Shown piece after piece: positions 1 through 6,644 of a stretch of DNA of 11,879 nucleotides (the stretch's first letter is position 1; the number at the start of each line of letters is the position of its first letter). Below the pieces are notes generated by a model. It worked only from the letters and a program-made list of their open reading frames with translations. It had not been told where the DNA came from and ran no database searches. This DNA comes from an uncultured Alphaproteobacteria bacterium (lineage in GTDB: Bacteria > Pseudomonadota > Alphaproteobacteria > Micropepsales > Micropepsaceae): contig CALDFO010000425.1 in the NCBI GenBank assembly GCA_937942205.1, forward strand, positions 1 to 11,879. Reading direction: 5' to 3'. The position numbers were made by a program, and so were the translations under genes.

Positions 1-755
1 GGGTCCACCACCATGTCGGCGGGCTGATACATCAGGGGCGTGCCGTTCCAGCCGCCATTGGTGTCGTTGCTGTCCGGCGCGGTGGGGGTGCCGCCGATCC
101 GCATCTTGAAATTGCCGTCGCGGTCGAACTTCAGGATGAAGCCGTCGCCGCCCTGTTTGTGCGTGCTCCAGGGCACGGGATTGGCGGGCGCCTGCCCGGC
201 ATTGCCCGCCAGATAGATATTGTCGTTATGGTCCACATAGATGCCGTGCTCGCTGTTGGGCCAGATGCAGCCCTGTTCGGGCTTGCATTTCTGTTCCAGC
301 CAGCCCGGATCGGCGGGACCGCCCCAGGCGCGCAGCAGCTTGCCCGCGGAATCGAATTCCAGCACCGAGGGCGCGGCCTTGCAGCAGTCCGACAGCGCAC
401 CGCGCGGACGCGCAAAACCAAGACCGCTGACGGCGCCACCCGCCACGGCCCCATCCAGGCCGCTTTCGTCATTGGTCATGGTGCGGGGGCGGTTGTAGAT
501 CCAGACATGGTCGTGGCGGTCCACATACAGGCCGCCCACCTGCCCCAGCAGCCAATGATTGGGCAGCGGTTGCGGCCAACTGGGATCGGCGATGAAGGAC
601 GGCGTCTTGCCGGTCGCGGAAGCGTTATAGACGCCGGTCTGCTGCACCAACCGGTCCAGCGCGCCGGATGATTTCAGGACGTCCGCGCCCTGCGCCCAAG
701 CCACCGCGCCGCCCAGCGACAACAGGACCGCCAGTAGAAGTGTGAATCGCCGCAT
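1..755 (-). CDS. Secreted NHL-repeat beta-propeller protein, N-terminal part (runs off the left edge)
   Basis: An open frame runs without a stop from ATG 755 to the window edge, giving 251 residues of a longer protein. Residues 1-21 look like a Sec signal peptide (MRRFTLLL, hydrophobic core, AWA before Q22), so the product is probably periplasmic or secreted. NHL-type blade motifs are visible: GGLYVDRHDHVWIYNRPR near 74-91, a VLEFDSAGKLLRAWG strand near 131-145, HGIYVDHNDNIYLAGN near 170-185 and FILKFDRDGNFKMRIG near 206-221. A Cys-Cys pair sits at 124-125 and two more cysteines at 157 and 163. Similar secreted proteins of unknown function with the WPxPLPN...GQV...VD opening are, from memory, common in soil bacteria. 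An in-frame ATG at 761 is an alternative start; 755 is preferred because a GGGG stretch lies six bases before it. The gene points the same way as the tRNA-His gene upstream. The fold is fairly sure, the function is unknown, and the last blades lie outside the window. Confidence 0.82.
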   Translation of the reverse strand, partial: MRRFTLLLAVLLSLGGAVAWAQGADVLKSSGALDRLVQQTGVYNASATGKTPSFIADPSWPQPLPNHWLLGQVGGLYVDRHDHVWIYNRPRTMTNDESGLDGAVAGGAVSGLGFARPRGALSDCCKAAPSVLEFDSAGKLLRAWGGPADPGWLEQKCKPEQGCIWPNSEHGIYVDHNDNIYLAGNAGQAPANPVPWSTHKQGGDGFILKFDRDGNFKMRIGGTPTAPDSNDTNGGWNGTPLMYQPADMVVD

Positions 756-810
756 CCCCATCCCCGTTTTTGTTGCCCCTTCTTAACCGAAGGCAGAACC
801 GGGAACCAGA

Positions 811-835
811 CGCGGCGCCATGCGTGGGCGCGGCG
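811..835. other. GC-rich hairpin in the gap between tRNA-His and the NHL gene
   Basis: The 161-base gap 756-916 holds no gene. Within it GCGCC (815-819) and GGCGC (827-831) can pair around a 7-base loop, and after one mismatch three further pairs form (811-813 with 833-835). It lies downstream of the tRNA 3' end and upstream of the NHL gene start. On the minus strand no T-run follows, so it does not look like a standard intrinsic terminator. In GC-rich DNA such a stem could be chance. I found no convincing promoter for the NHL gene in this gap. Confidence 0.22.
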
Positions 836-916
836 CGCTCTCATCCCGTCGTCTTTTGTGCGTTGCGACAGAAGAAGGGCCGATGGGCGATGCGCGAAAA
901 TGGAGAATAGGGAAAA

Positions 917-993
917 TGGTACAGTTGGGTGGGCTTGAACCACCGACCTCCGGATCCACAATCCGGCGCTCTAACCAACTGAGCTACAACTGC
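917..993 (-). tRNA. tRNA-His (anticodon GUG), alphaproteobacterial type, CCA encoded
   Basis: Read on the minus strand the sequence folds into a complete 77-base cloverleaf. The acceptor is GCAGTTG pairing with CAACTGT, the D stem is GCTC/GAGC, and the anticodon stem is CCGGA/TCCGG around loop TTGTGGA with anticodon GTG. The variable loop is AGGTC and the T stem is GGTGG/CCACC with loop TTCAAGC. The discriminator is A73, followed by a genome-encoded CCA at 917-919. Position 72 is U, giving a G1:U72 wobble pair, and the base before position 1 is U, so there is no encoded G-1. Most bacterial tRNA-His carry G-1 paired with C73. The form seen here is known from a subgroup of alphaproteobacteria and goes with a divergent histidyl-tRNA synthetase. 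The gene stands alone, with no other tRNA beside it. Confidence 0.97.
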
Positions 994-1031
994 ACACACG
1001 GCCTTGCGGGCCGCCTGACGGCAGAGGCCGG

Positions 1032-1060
1032 GTTCTATGGTCGCGGCCAAGCAAAAGCAA
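1032..1060 (-). promoter_or_regulatory. Candidate sigma-70-type promoter for tRNA-His
   Basis: On the minus strand TTGCTT (1055-1060) and TAGAAC (1032-1037) are separated by 17 bases. That is the spacing of a housekeeping promoter and a partial match to the -35 and -10 hexamers. Transcription would begin near 1025, leaving about 30 bases of leader before the tRNA 5' end at 993. A second TTGCTT at 1049-1054 has a worse spacing. The call rests on pattern match only. Confidence 0.4.
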
Positions 1061-1088
1061 GGCTTTAAGGCCCCGATCTCCCCGGAAA

Positions 1089-1104
1089 TTAACCTTTGCT
1101 TAAC
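1089..1104 (+). promoter_or_regulatory. CtrA-type binding box upstream of the outer-membrane protein gene
   Basis: The sequence TTAACCTTTGCTTAAC matches the full CtrA consensus TTAA-N7-TTAA(C), and the unit TTAACC repeats with an 11-base period, one helical turn. CtrA is the cell-cycle response regulator of many alphaproteobacteria and often binds over the -35 region of the promoters it controls. If TTAACC at 1089-1094 serves as -35, a weak -10 (GATCAC, 1112-1117) follows after 17 bases. Transcription would then start near 1124, before the ATG at 1147. The box is also 29 bases upstream of the divergent tRNA-His promoter candidate. Control of the downstream opp-like genes would follow only if they are co-transcribed with the barrel gene. 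Confidence 0.6.
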
Positions 1105-1146
1105 CCTGCGGGATCACCTTCAGGCGGCATCCTCCTGGGGCGGGCC

Positions 1147-1917
1147 ATGGCCGCACGCAAGACATTGATCGCCGGTCTTTTCCTGATGGCCGGCGGCGCA
1201 TCCGCGCTGGCCCAGAACGGTTATCAGGACGGCTATGTCCAGGCCGATCCCGGCTATCCGCCGCCCGCCTATGCCGCCAGCTATCCCGAAGGCCCCAGCA
1301 GCTCCAGCCAGTCGGGCCTGCCCAATTATGCCGGCCTGCGCGGCAGCCTGGCCCTGTCGGGCAGCGCCACCACCTATACCCCGGCCGCGACGCCCGCCAG
1401 CCTGCGGTCCTCGTTCAACACCGGCGGCGGCGGCTCGATCTATATCGGCACCCGCCTGCCCCTGAACCTGCGCGCCGAACTGGAAGGCCTCTACCGCTAC
1501 CAGGATGCGCGCAACATCCGCGCCAACGGCGCGGCCAGCGGCGCGCGGGGCACCAACCAGACCGCGGGCGGCATGTTGAACCTGTTGTGGGACGTGCCGC
1601 TGCCGCCGGGCGGCGATATCGGCATCCAGCCCTTTGTGGGCATGGGCGTGGGCGGCGTCTATAACCGCCTGGATGTGCGCGACGCGGGCAACACCACCGG
1701 CCTGATGCAGCGCGCCGACTGGAACCTGGCCTACAGCTTCATGGCGGGCCTCTCCATGCCGCTGAGCGATTCCTCGCGCATCAACGCCATGTATCGCTGG
1801 ATGCAGGTCCGCGACGCGGGCCTGAACTGCGCCGCGCCGGGCACCGCCAGCGCCCGCTGCCTCACCACCAACCTGAACAGTTCGACCGTCGATGTCGGGT
1901 TCGAAATGGACTTGTAG
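1147..1917 (+). CDS. Outer-membrane beta-barrel protein (porin/opacity-like), function unknown
   Basis: The product is 256 residues with a clear Sec signal peptide: MAARK, a hydrophobic core, then ASALA before Q20. A Pro/Tyr/Ser-rich stretch follows (about 26-57, with YPPPAY and SSSSQ), then a region of alternating polar and nonpolar strands with Gly and aromatic residues typical of small barrels. Examples are SIYIGTRLPLNLRAELEGLY, IQPFVGMGVGGVYNRL, NLAYSFMAGLSMPL and the last strand TVDVGFEMDL. The C-terminal residue is Leu rather than the usual Phe. Two cysteines lie in a likely surface loop late in the protein (LNCAAPG...ARCLTT). ATG 1147 is chosen over a TTG at 1096 because it begins the signal peptide exactly and the TTG lies inside the CtrA-type box. 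The binding-protein gene follows after 31 bases, so co-transcription is plausible. It could be a structural or adhesive surface protein rather than a pore. Confidence 0.8.
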   Translation: MAARKTLIAGLFLMAGGASALAQNGYQDGYVQADPGYPPPAYAASYPEGPSSSSQSGLPNYAGLRGSLALSGSATTYTPAATPASLRSSFNTGGGGSIYIGTRLPLNLRAELEGLYRYQDARNIRANGAASGARGTNQTAGGMLNLLWDVPLPPGGDIGIQPFVGMGVGGVYNRLDVRDAGNTTGLMQRADWNLAYSFMAGLSMPLSDSSRINAMYRWMQVRDAGLNCAAPGTASARCLTTNLNSSTVDVGFEMDL

Positions 1918-1948
1918 TCTTTTCGGTCTCGTCGGCTAGTCTGGCGGG

Positions 1949-3028
1949 ATGAAGCACAGCCTGTTGCTGGTCCTGGCGGCGGTCCTGGTCGTGGCGGTCG
2001 CCGTCCTCTACTGGGTCACGCGCCCGCCGCCGGTCCTGTCCGTCACGACATGGGATTCGCCCTATGGCCGCGCCCAGGCGGCGGCGCAGATTCGCGCCTT
2101 CGGGGCGCGCCAGGGCGTCGATGTCCGCATCAACCGGTGGAACGGCGACCTCAAGGCGCTGGAGGCCGCCGTCATGGCGCGCCGCTACACGGCTGATGTG
2201 CTGGACGTCACCCTGACCGGCGCGGCCCGGGCCTGCCAGGACGGCCTACTGGAAAAGCTGGATACCGCCAGCCTGCCGGACGGCGCCGACGGCACCCCGG
2301 CCGCGCGCGATTTCGTGCCGGGCGCGCTGGGGCCTTGCTGGGTGGGCAGCGTGGTGCAGTCCCAGGTGATGGTCTACGCGCCCGGCCTGAAGCGTGTGCC
2401 CGCCACCCTGGCCGATTTTTTCGACACGCGAGCCTTTCCCGGCCGCCGGGCGCTCAGCCGCGCCACGCCCCGCTTCACCCTGGAGATGGCGCTGCTGGCC
2501 GACGGCGTGAAGCCCGCCGACATCTACCGCACCCTGGAAACGCCGGAAGGGCTTGAGCGCGCCTTCGCCAAGCTGGCGTCGGTCCGCCCCATCTGGTCCA
2601 TCGACACGGTGGGCGCGATGCGCTGGGTGACCAACGGCCAGGCGGTGATGACGGCGGCCCTCAACACCGAGGTGACGGACAATCCGGAATTTCCGCTGGG
2701 CATCGTCTGGGACCATCAGGTCTATGTGCTGAACGTCTTCGCCATTCCCTTCGCCAACCCCAACAAGGCGCTGGCGATGGACTTCATCCGCTTCGCCACC
2801 GCCTCCGGGCCGCTGGGCGCGGTGGCCAGCCGCGTGCCGCTGGGTCCGGCGCGGCGCTCGGCCCTGTCCTTCGTGGACGACAATCCCGACACCCATCGCC
2901 CCATGCGGCCCATTCTGCCCACCGCGCCGGAGAATTTCCGCCACGCCTTCGCGCTGGACGCGCTCTGGTGGCAGGCGCACGAAGCCGATATCCTGCCGCG
3001 CTGGCAAGCCTTTGTGATGCGCCGATGA
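1949..3028 (+). CDS. PotD/PotF-like periplasmic binding protein of an ABC importer
   Basis: The product is 359 residues. It starts with a hydrophobic segment (residues 4-22) and has no clean signal-peptidase site, so it may stay membrane-anchored. The body resembles the spermidine/putrescine class of type 2 binding proteins. Features are LSVTTWDSPYG near 30-40 (the first strand of lobe 1), VVQSQVMVYAPG near 134-145, PATLADFFDTRAFPGRRAL near 150-169 and IWSIDTVGAMRWVTNGQAVM near 214-234. It ends with an ATGA overlap onto oppB, so the two are translationally coupled. Binding proteins next to OppB/OppC permeases are normally of the much larger OppA family, so this type at this place is unusual. 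The substrate cannot be read from sequence; a polyamine, a small peptide or another cation is possible. The ribosome site is weak, only GGCGGG directly before the ATG. Confidence 0.8.
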   Translation: MKHSLLLVLAAVLVVAVAVLYWVTRPPPVLSVTTWDSPYGRAQAAAQIRAFGARQGVDVRINRWNGDLKALEAAVMARRYTADVLDVTLTGAARACQDGLLEKLDTASLPDGADGTPAARDFVPGALGPCWVGSVVQSQVMVYAPGLKRVPATLADFFDTRAFPGRRALSRATPRFTLEMALLADGVKPADIYRTLETPEGLERAFAKLASVRPIWSIDTVGAMRWVTNGQAVMTAALNTEVTDNPEFPLGIVWDHQVYVLNVFAIPFANPNKALAMDFIRFATASGPLGAVASRVPLGPARRSALSFVDDNPDTHRPMRPILPTAPENFRHAFALDALWWQAHEADILPRWQAFVMRR

Positions 3029-3948
3029 CCGCCTATGCCTTCCGGCGCCTGCTGGGCGCGATACCGACCCTGTTCGTGATCGTGACCCTGGCCTTCTTCA
3101 TGATGCGCGCCGCGCCGGGCGGGCCGTTCGATTCCGAGCGCCGCCTGCCGCCCGAGGTCGAGCGCAACATCAAGGCGGCCTACCATCTCGACAAGCCGCT
3201 GGCGCAGCAATACGTCCTCTATCTGGGCGGCATGGCGCGGGGCGACCTGGGGCCGTCGTTCAAGAACAAGGATTTCACCGTGGCGCAGCTGATCGCCACC
3301 GGCCTGCCGGTCAGCGCCCGGCTGGGCCTGCTGTCCATGGCGCTGGCACTGCTGATCGGCACCGCGCTGGGCGTGATCGCGGCGCTGCGCCAGAACCGCT
3401 GGCAGGATTATTCGGTGATGACGGTGGCGATGCTGGGCATCACCATCCCCACCTTCGTCACCGCGCCCATCCTGACTCTGGTGTTCGGCATCCATCTGGG
3501 CTGGCTGCCGGTGGGCGGCTGGGCGGGCGGAGCCTGGCGCAATCTGGTGCTGCCGGTGACGGTGCTGGCGCTGCCACAGATCGCCGTCATCGCCCGACTG
3601 ATGCGCGGCAGCATGGTGGAGGTGCTACGGGCCAACTATATCCGCACCGCCCGCGCCAAGGGCCTGCCCGAGGGACGCATCGTGCTGCGTCACGCCCTGC
3701 GCGCGGCGGCGCTGCCGCTGGTGTCCTATCTGGGCCCGGCGCTGGCGGCGGTGCTGACCGGCTCGCTGGTGGTGGAGAATATCTTCGGCCTGCCCGGCAT
3801 CGGCCGCTATTTCATCCAGGGGGCGTTGAATCGCGACTATACCCTCGTGATGGGGGTGGTGATCTGCTACGCGGCGCTGATCGTGTTCCTGAATTTCCTG
3901 GCCGATATCGCGTATGCCTTGCTCGATCCAAGAGTGAGGTTGGCGTGA
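3025..3948 (+). CDS. oppB: Oligopeptide ABC transporter permease OppB
   Basis: The product is 307 residues, matching the family length. It follows E. coli OppB closely: FRRLLGAIPTLFVIVTLAFF at the first membrane segment, then MMRAAPGGPF, RRLPPEVERNIKAAYHLDKP, GDLGPSFKNKD and a PVSARLG start to the membrane core. The cytoplasmic coupling (EAA) loop IRTARAKGLPEGRIVLRHAL lies near 206-225, followed by the late GLPGIGRYFIQGALNRDYTL motif. Six membrane segments are expected. With OppC it forms the inner-membrane channel for peptides. ATG 3025 overlaps the TGA of the preceding binding-protein gene (ATGA), and the gene's own stop overlaps the GTG of oppC (GTGA). I reject an upstream extension to 2968 because it runs inside the previous gene. 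Assignment to OppB rather than DppB rests on these motifs; the exact substrate is not proven. Confidence 0.93.
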   Translation: MTAYAFRRLLGAIPTLFVIVTLAFFMMRAAPGGPFDSERRLPPEVERNIKAAYHLDKPLAQQYVLYLGGMARGDLGPSFKNKDFTVAQLIATGLPVSARLGLLSMALALLIGTALGVIAALRQNRWQDYSVMTVAMLGITIPTFVTAPILTLVFGIHLGWLPVGGWAGGAWRNLVLPVTVLALPQIAVIARLMRGSMVEVLRANYIRTARAKGLPEGRIVLRHALRAAALPLVSYLGPALAAVLTGSLVVENIFGLPGIGRYFIQGALNRDYTLVMGVVICYAALIVFLNFLADIAYALLDPRVRLA

Positions 3949-4868
3949 TCACATCAGGCCAAAACACTACCACCATCGCGCTGGCGTCGGACCTGAAGGG
4001 CCGCAGCCTGTGGGCCGACGCCCGCCGCCGTCTGTTGCGCAACCGCGCCGCCCTGACGGGCATGATCGTGCTGGGCGTGATCGCGCTGCTGGCGCTGCTG
4101 GCGCCGGTCCTGTCGCCCTATGCCTATGACGAGGTCAATTACGACATCATCGCCTGCGCCCCCGGCTGGTGGCCCGCCGAGGCCGCCTGCACCGCGCCGG
4201 GGCACCTGTTCGGCACCGACGCGGTGGGCCGCGACCTGTTCGTGCGCGCCCTTTACGGCGCGCGGGTCAGCCTGGCGGTGGGATTGGTCGCCAGCCTGGT
4301 GTCGCTGCTGATCGGGGTGCTGTACGGCGCGGTGGCGGGCTATGCCGGCGGGCGCGTGGACGCGCTGATGATGCGGGTGGTGGACGTTCTCTATTCCCTG
4401 CCCTTCATCTTCTTCGTCATCATCCTGATGGTGATGTTCGACCGCAATTTTATCCTGCTGTTCGTCGCCATCGGCGCGGTGGAATGGCTGACCATGGCGC
4501 GGATCGTGCGCGGCCAGACCCTGTCGCTCAAGCAGAAGGAATTCATCGAGGCGGCGCGGGCGGCGGGCGCGCCGCCGCTGGGCATCATCCTGCGCCATGT
4601 CGTGCCCAATGTGGTGGGGCCGGTGATGGTCTATGTCACCCTCACCGTGCCGGGCATCATCCTGACCGAGAGTTTTCTCTCCTTCCTGGGACTGGGCATC
4701 CAGGAACCGATGACCAGCTGGGGCGTGCTAATTTCGGATGGCGCCGACCAGATGGAGACGGCGCCCTGGATGCTGCTGTTCCCGGCGCTGCTGATGGCCC
4801 TGACGCTGTTCAGCTTCAATTTCGTCGGCGACGGCCTGCGCGACGCCCTGGATCCGAAAGACCGGTGA
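3945..4868 (+). CDS. oppC: Oligopeptide ABC transporter permease OppC
   Basis: The product is 307 residues starting at GTG 3945, which overlaps the oppB stop. GAGG lies a few bases upstream as a ribosome site. It matches E. coli OppC along its length: [19 protein letters not shown] before the first membrane segment, [40 protein letters not shown], a coupling loop near 198-226, [19 protein letters not shown], and the exact ending [11 protein letters not shown]. Compared with E. coli OppC from memory, the periplasmic loop near residues 66-85 carries extra sequence containing two cysteines ([16 protein letters not shown]) that could form a disulfide. It pairs with OppB as the transmembrane channel. 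The stop TGA shares one base with the ATG of the ATPase gene (TGATG), so translation is probably coupled. Confidence 0.93.
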   Translation: MITSGQNTTTIALASDLKGRSLWADARRRLLRNRAALTGMIVLGVIALLALLAPVLSPYAYDEVNYDIIACAPGWWPAEAACTAPGHLFGTDAVGRDLFVRALYGARVSLAVGLVASLVSLLIGVLYGAVAGYAGGRVDALMMRVVDVLYSLPFIFFVIILMVMFDRNFILLFVAIGAVEWLTMARIVRGQTLSLKQKEFIEAARAAGAPPLGIILRHVVPNVVGPVMVYVTLTVPGIILTESFLSFLGLGIQEPMTSWGVLISDGADQMETAPWMLLFPALLMALTLFSFNFVGDGLRDALDPKDR

Positions 4869-6631
4869 TGGCGGCGCTGCTGGAAGTCACCAACCTCAAT
4901 GTCACCTTCGAAACCCCCGACGGCGTGGTGGAGGCGGTCAAGAATGCCAGCCTGTCGATCGCGCCGGGCGAATGTCTGGGCGTGGTGGGCGAAAGCGGCT
5001 CCGGCAAGAGCCAGCTGTTCCTGGGCGCCTTCGGCCTGCTGGCGGGCAATGGCCGCGCCACCGGCAATGTCCGCTTCCGGGGCCGAGAAATCCTGGGCGC
5101 GGGCACCGGAGCGTTGAACGCCATCCGGGGCGGCGCGGTCACCATGATCTTCCAGGATCCGCTCACCTCGCTGACCCCGCACATGCGGATCGGGGCGCAG
5201 ATCGTCGAGGCGCTGGTCCGGCATCGCGCCATGCCCCGCGCCGAGGCGGCGCGGCGGGCGCGCGAAATGCTGGACTATGTCCGCATTTCGGAATCGGCCC
5301 GGCGCATGACGCAGTATCCCCACGAATTGTCGGGCGGGATGCGCCAGCGCGTGATGATCGCGATGGCGACCATCACCGGCCCCGACCTGATCGTCGCCGA
5401 CGAGCCCACCACCGCGCTGGATGTGACGGTGCAGGCGCAGATTCTGGAAATCCTGCGGGCGCTCAAGACCGACAAGAAGACCGCCATCGCCCTGGTCAGT
5501 CACGATATGGGCGTGATCGCCGGGCTGGCGGACCGGGTCCAGGTGATGCGCCAGGGGGAAATCGTGGAATCCGGACCGGTGGACGACATCTTCTATGCGC
5601 CCAAGCACGCCTATACCCGCATGTTGCTGGCGGCGGTGTCGCGTCCCGATGCCGCACCGCAAGCCGTCACCGGCGCGCCGCTGCTGATGGTGGAGGATGT
5701 GAAGGTGGCGTTTCCCGTGGGCGGCGGCCTGTTTCGCAAGCCCCGGCAATTGCGCGCCGTCGATGGCGTCAGCTTCACTCTGCATCAGGGCGAGACGCTG
5801 GGCGTGGTGGGCGAAAGCGGCTGCGGCAAGTCCACCCTGGCCCGCGCGGTGCTGAAGCTGCTGCCCGCGTCATCGGGCCGGGTGGTGTGGCTGGGCCGCG
5901 ACCTGGACAGCGTCGCCCGCGACGAACTGCGCGCCGCGCGCAAGGATTTGCAGATCGTGTTCCAGGATCCGCTGGCCAGCCTGGACCCGCGTATGCCCAT
6001 CGGCGTGTCCATCGCCGAGCCGCTCAAGGCGCTGGAGCCCGGCATTCCGCGCGACGCGGTGCGCGAGACAGTACGCGCCATCATGCGGCGGGTCGGCCTG
6101 GACCCCGCCTGGATCAACCGCTATCCGCACGAACTGTCCGGCGGCCAGAACCAGCGCGTGGGCCTGGCCCGCGCCATGATCGTCGGTCCCCGGATGCTGG
6201 TCTGCGACGAGGCGGTGAGCGCGCTGGACGTCTCCATCCAGGCCCAGATCGTGGATCTGATCCGCGACCTGCAGGCCCAAACCGGCCTGGCGCTGATCTT
6301 CATCAGCCACGACCTGGCGGTGGTGCGGCGGCTGTCACACCGGGTGATGGTGCTTTATCTGGGACGGGTGGTGGAGATGGCGCCCGCCGGGGCGCTCTAT
6401 GCCGATCCCCGTCATCCCTATACGCGGGCGCTGCTGTCGGCGGCGCTCACGCCCGATCCGCGCGCCGAACGCAGCCGCAGGCGGGACCTGCTGACCGGCG
6501 ACCTGCCCTCGCCGCTGGACCCGCGCGCGCAACTGACCTTCCTGAAATCGAAACTGGCGGCGGGCGATATCCAGTACCGCCCGCGCCTTTTGGAAGTGGC
6601 GCCCGGCCATTTCGTGGCCGAGCACGACTGA
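4868..6631 (+). CDS. Fused OppD-OppF ATPase of the oligopeptide importer
   Basis: The 587-residue protein holds two complete ABC ATPase domains that power the OppBC channel. First half (OppD-like): Walker A GESGSGKS 41-48, Q-loop FQDP 95-98, signature LSGGM 154-158, Walker B LIVADE 174-179, switch His212. Second half (OppF-like, from about 272): Walker A GESGCGKS 315-322, FQDP 365-368, LSGGQ 423-427, Walker B MLVCDE 443-448, switch His481. All catalytic parts look intact in both halves. The C-terminal peptide-transporter domain is recognisable ([36 protein letters not shown]). However, the usual cysteine-rich GCxFxxRCP...C stretch is missing and replaced by [14 protein letters not shown]; the first half stops before such a stretch. 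Only three cysteines are present, at 36, 319 and 446. ATG 4868 sits in a TGATG overlap with oppC and starts the usual [11 protein letters not shown] strand. No separate oppD or oppF is present in the window. Confidence 0.93.
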   Translation: MAALLEVTNLNVTFETPDGVVEAVKNASLSIAPGECLGVVGESGSGKSQLFLGAFGLLAGNGRATGNVRFRGREILGAGTGALNAIRGGAVTMIFQDPLTSLTPHMRIGAQIVEALVRHRAMPRAEAARRAREMLDYVRISESARRMTQYPHELSGGMRQRVMIAMATITGPDLIVADEPTTALDVTVQAQILEILRALKTDKKTAIALVSHDMGVIAGLADRVQVMRQGEIVESGPVDDIFYAPKHAYTRMLLAAVSRPDAAPQAVTGAPLLMVEDVKVAFPVGGGLFRKPRQLRAVDGVSFTLHQGETLGVVGESGCGKSTLARAVLKLLPASSGRVVWLGRDLDSVARDELRAARKDLQIVFQDPLASLDPRMPIGVSIAEPLKALEPGIPRDAVRETVRAIMRRVGLDPAWINRYPHELSGGQNQRVGLARAMIVGPRMLVCDEAVSALDVSIQAQIVDLIRDLQAQTGLALIFISHDLAVVRRLSHRVMVLYLGRVVEMAPAGALYADPRHPYTRALLSAALTPDPRAERSRRRDLLTGDLPSPLDPRAQLTFLKSKLAAGDIQYRPRLLEVAPGHFVAEHD

Positions 6632-6644
6632 AGAGGGAGAAGGC

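Noticed and set aside
131..671. Minus-strand frame 131-472 and plus-strand frames 159-671 and 241-498
   Set aside because: They overlap the NHL coding frame and show only composition-driven sequence.
820..1068. Open frames on both strands across the tRNA, with peptides such as GGLEPPTSGS and VVAQLVRAPDCGSGGR
   Set aside because: These are the well-known false proteins made by translating tRNA genes and their flanks; the cloverleaf is complete.
1096..1146. TTG start extending the barrel protein by 17 residues
   Set aside because: It lies within the CtrA-type box and puts extra residues before a normal signal peptide that starts at ATG 1147.
4169..4867. Upstream extension of the ATPase frame through oppC
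   Set aside because: It is an arginine-rich shadow frame of oppC; the real protein begins at ATG 4868 with a standard first ABC strand.
4631..5785. Long minus-strand open frame (384 codons) opposite oppC and the ATPase
   Set aside because: It is a shadow of the ABC motifs on the other strand with no start context or family signature.
3025..6631. Assignment of the transporter as the microcin C/YejABEF type because of the fused ATPase
   Set aside because: Both permeases are 307 residues and carry OppB and OppC motifs, whereas YejB and YejE are longer and differ in loops.
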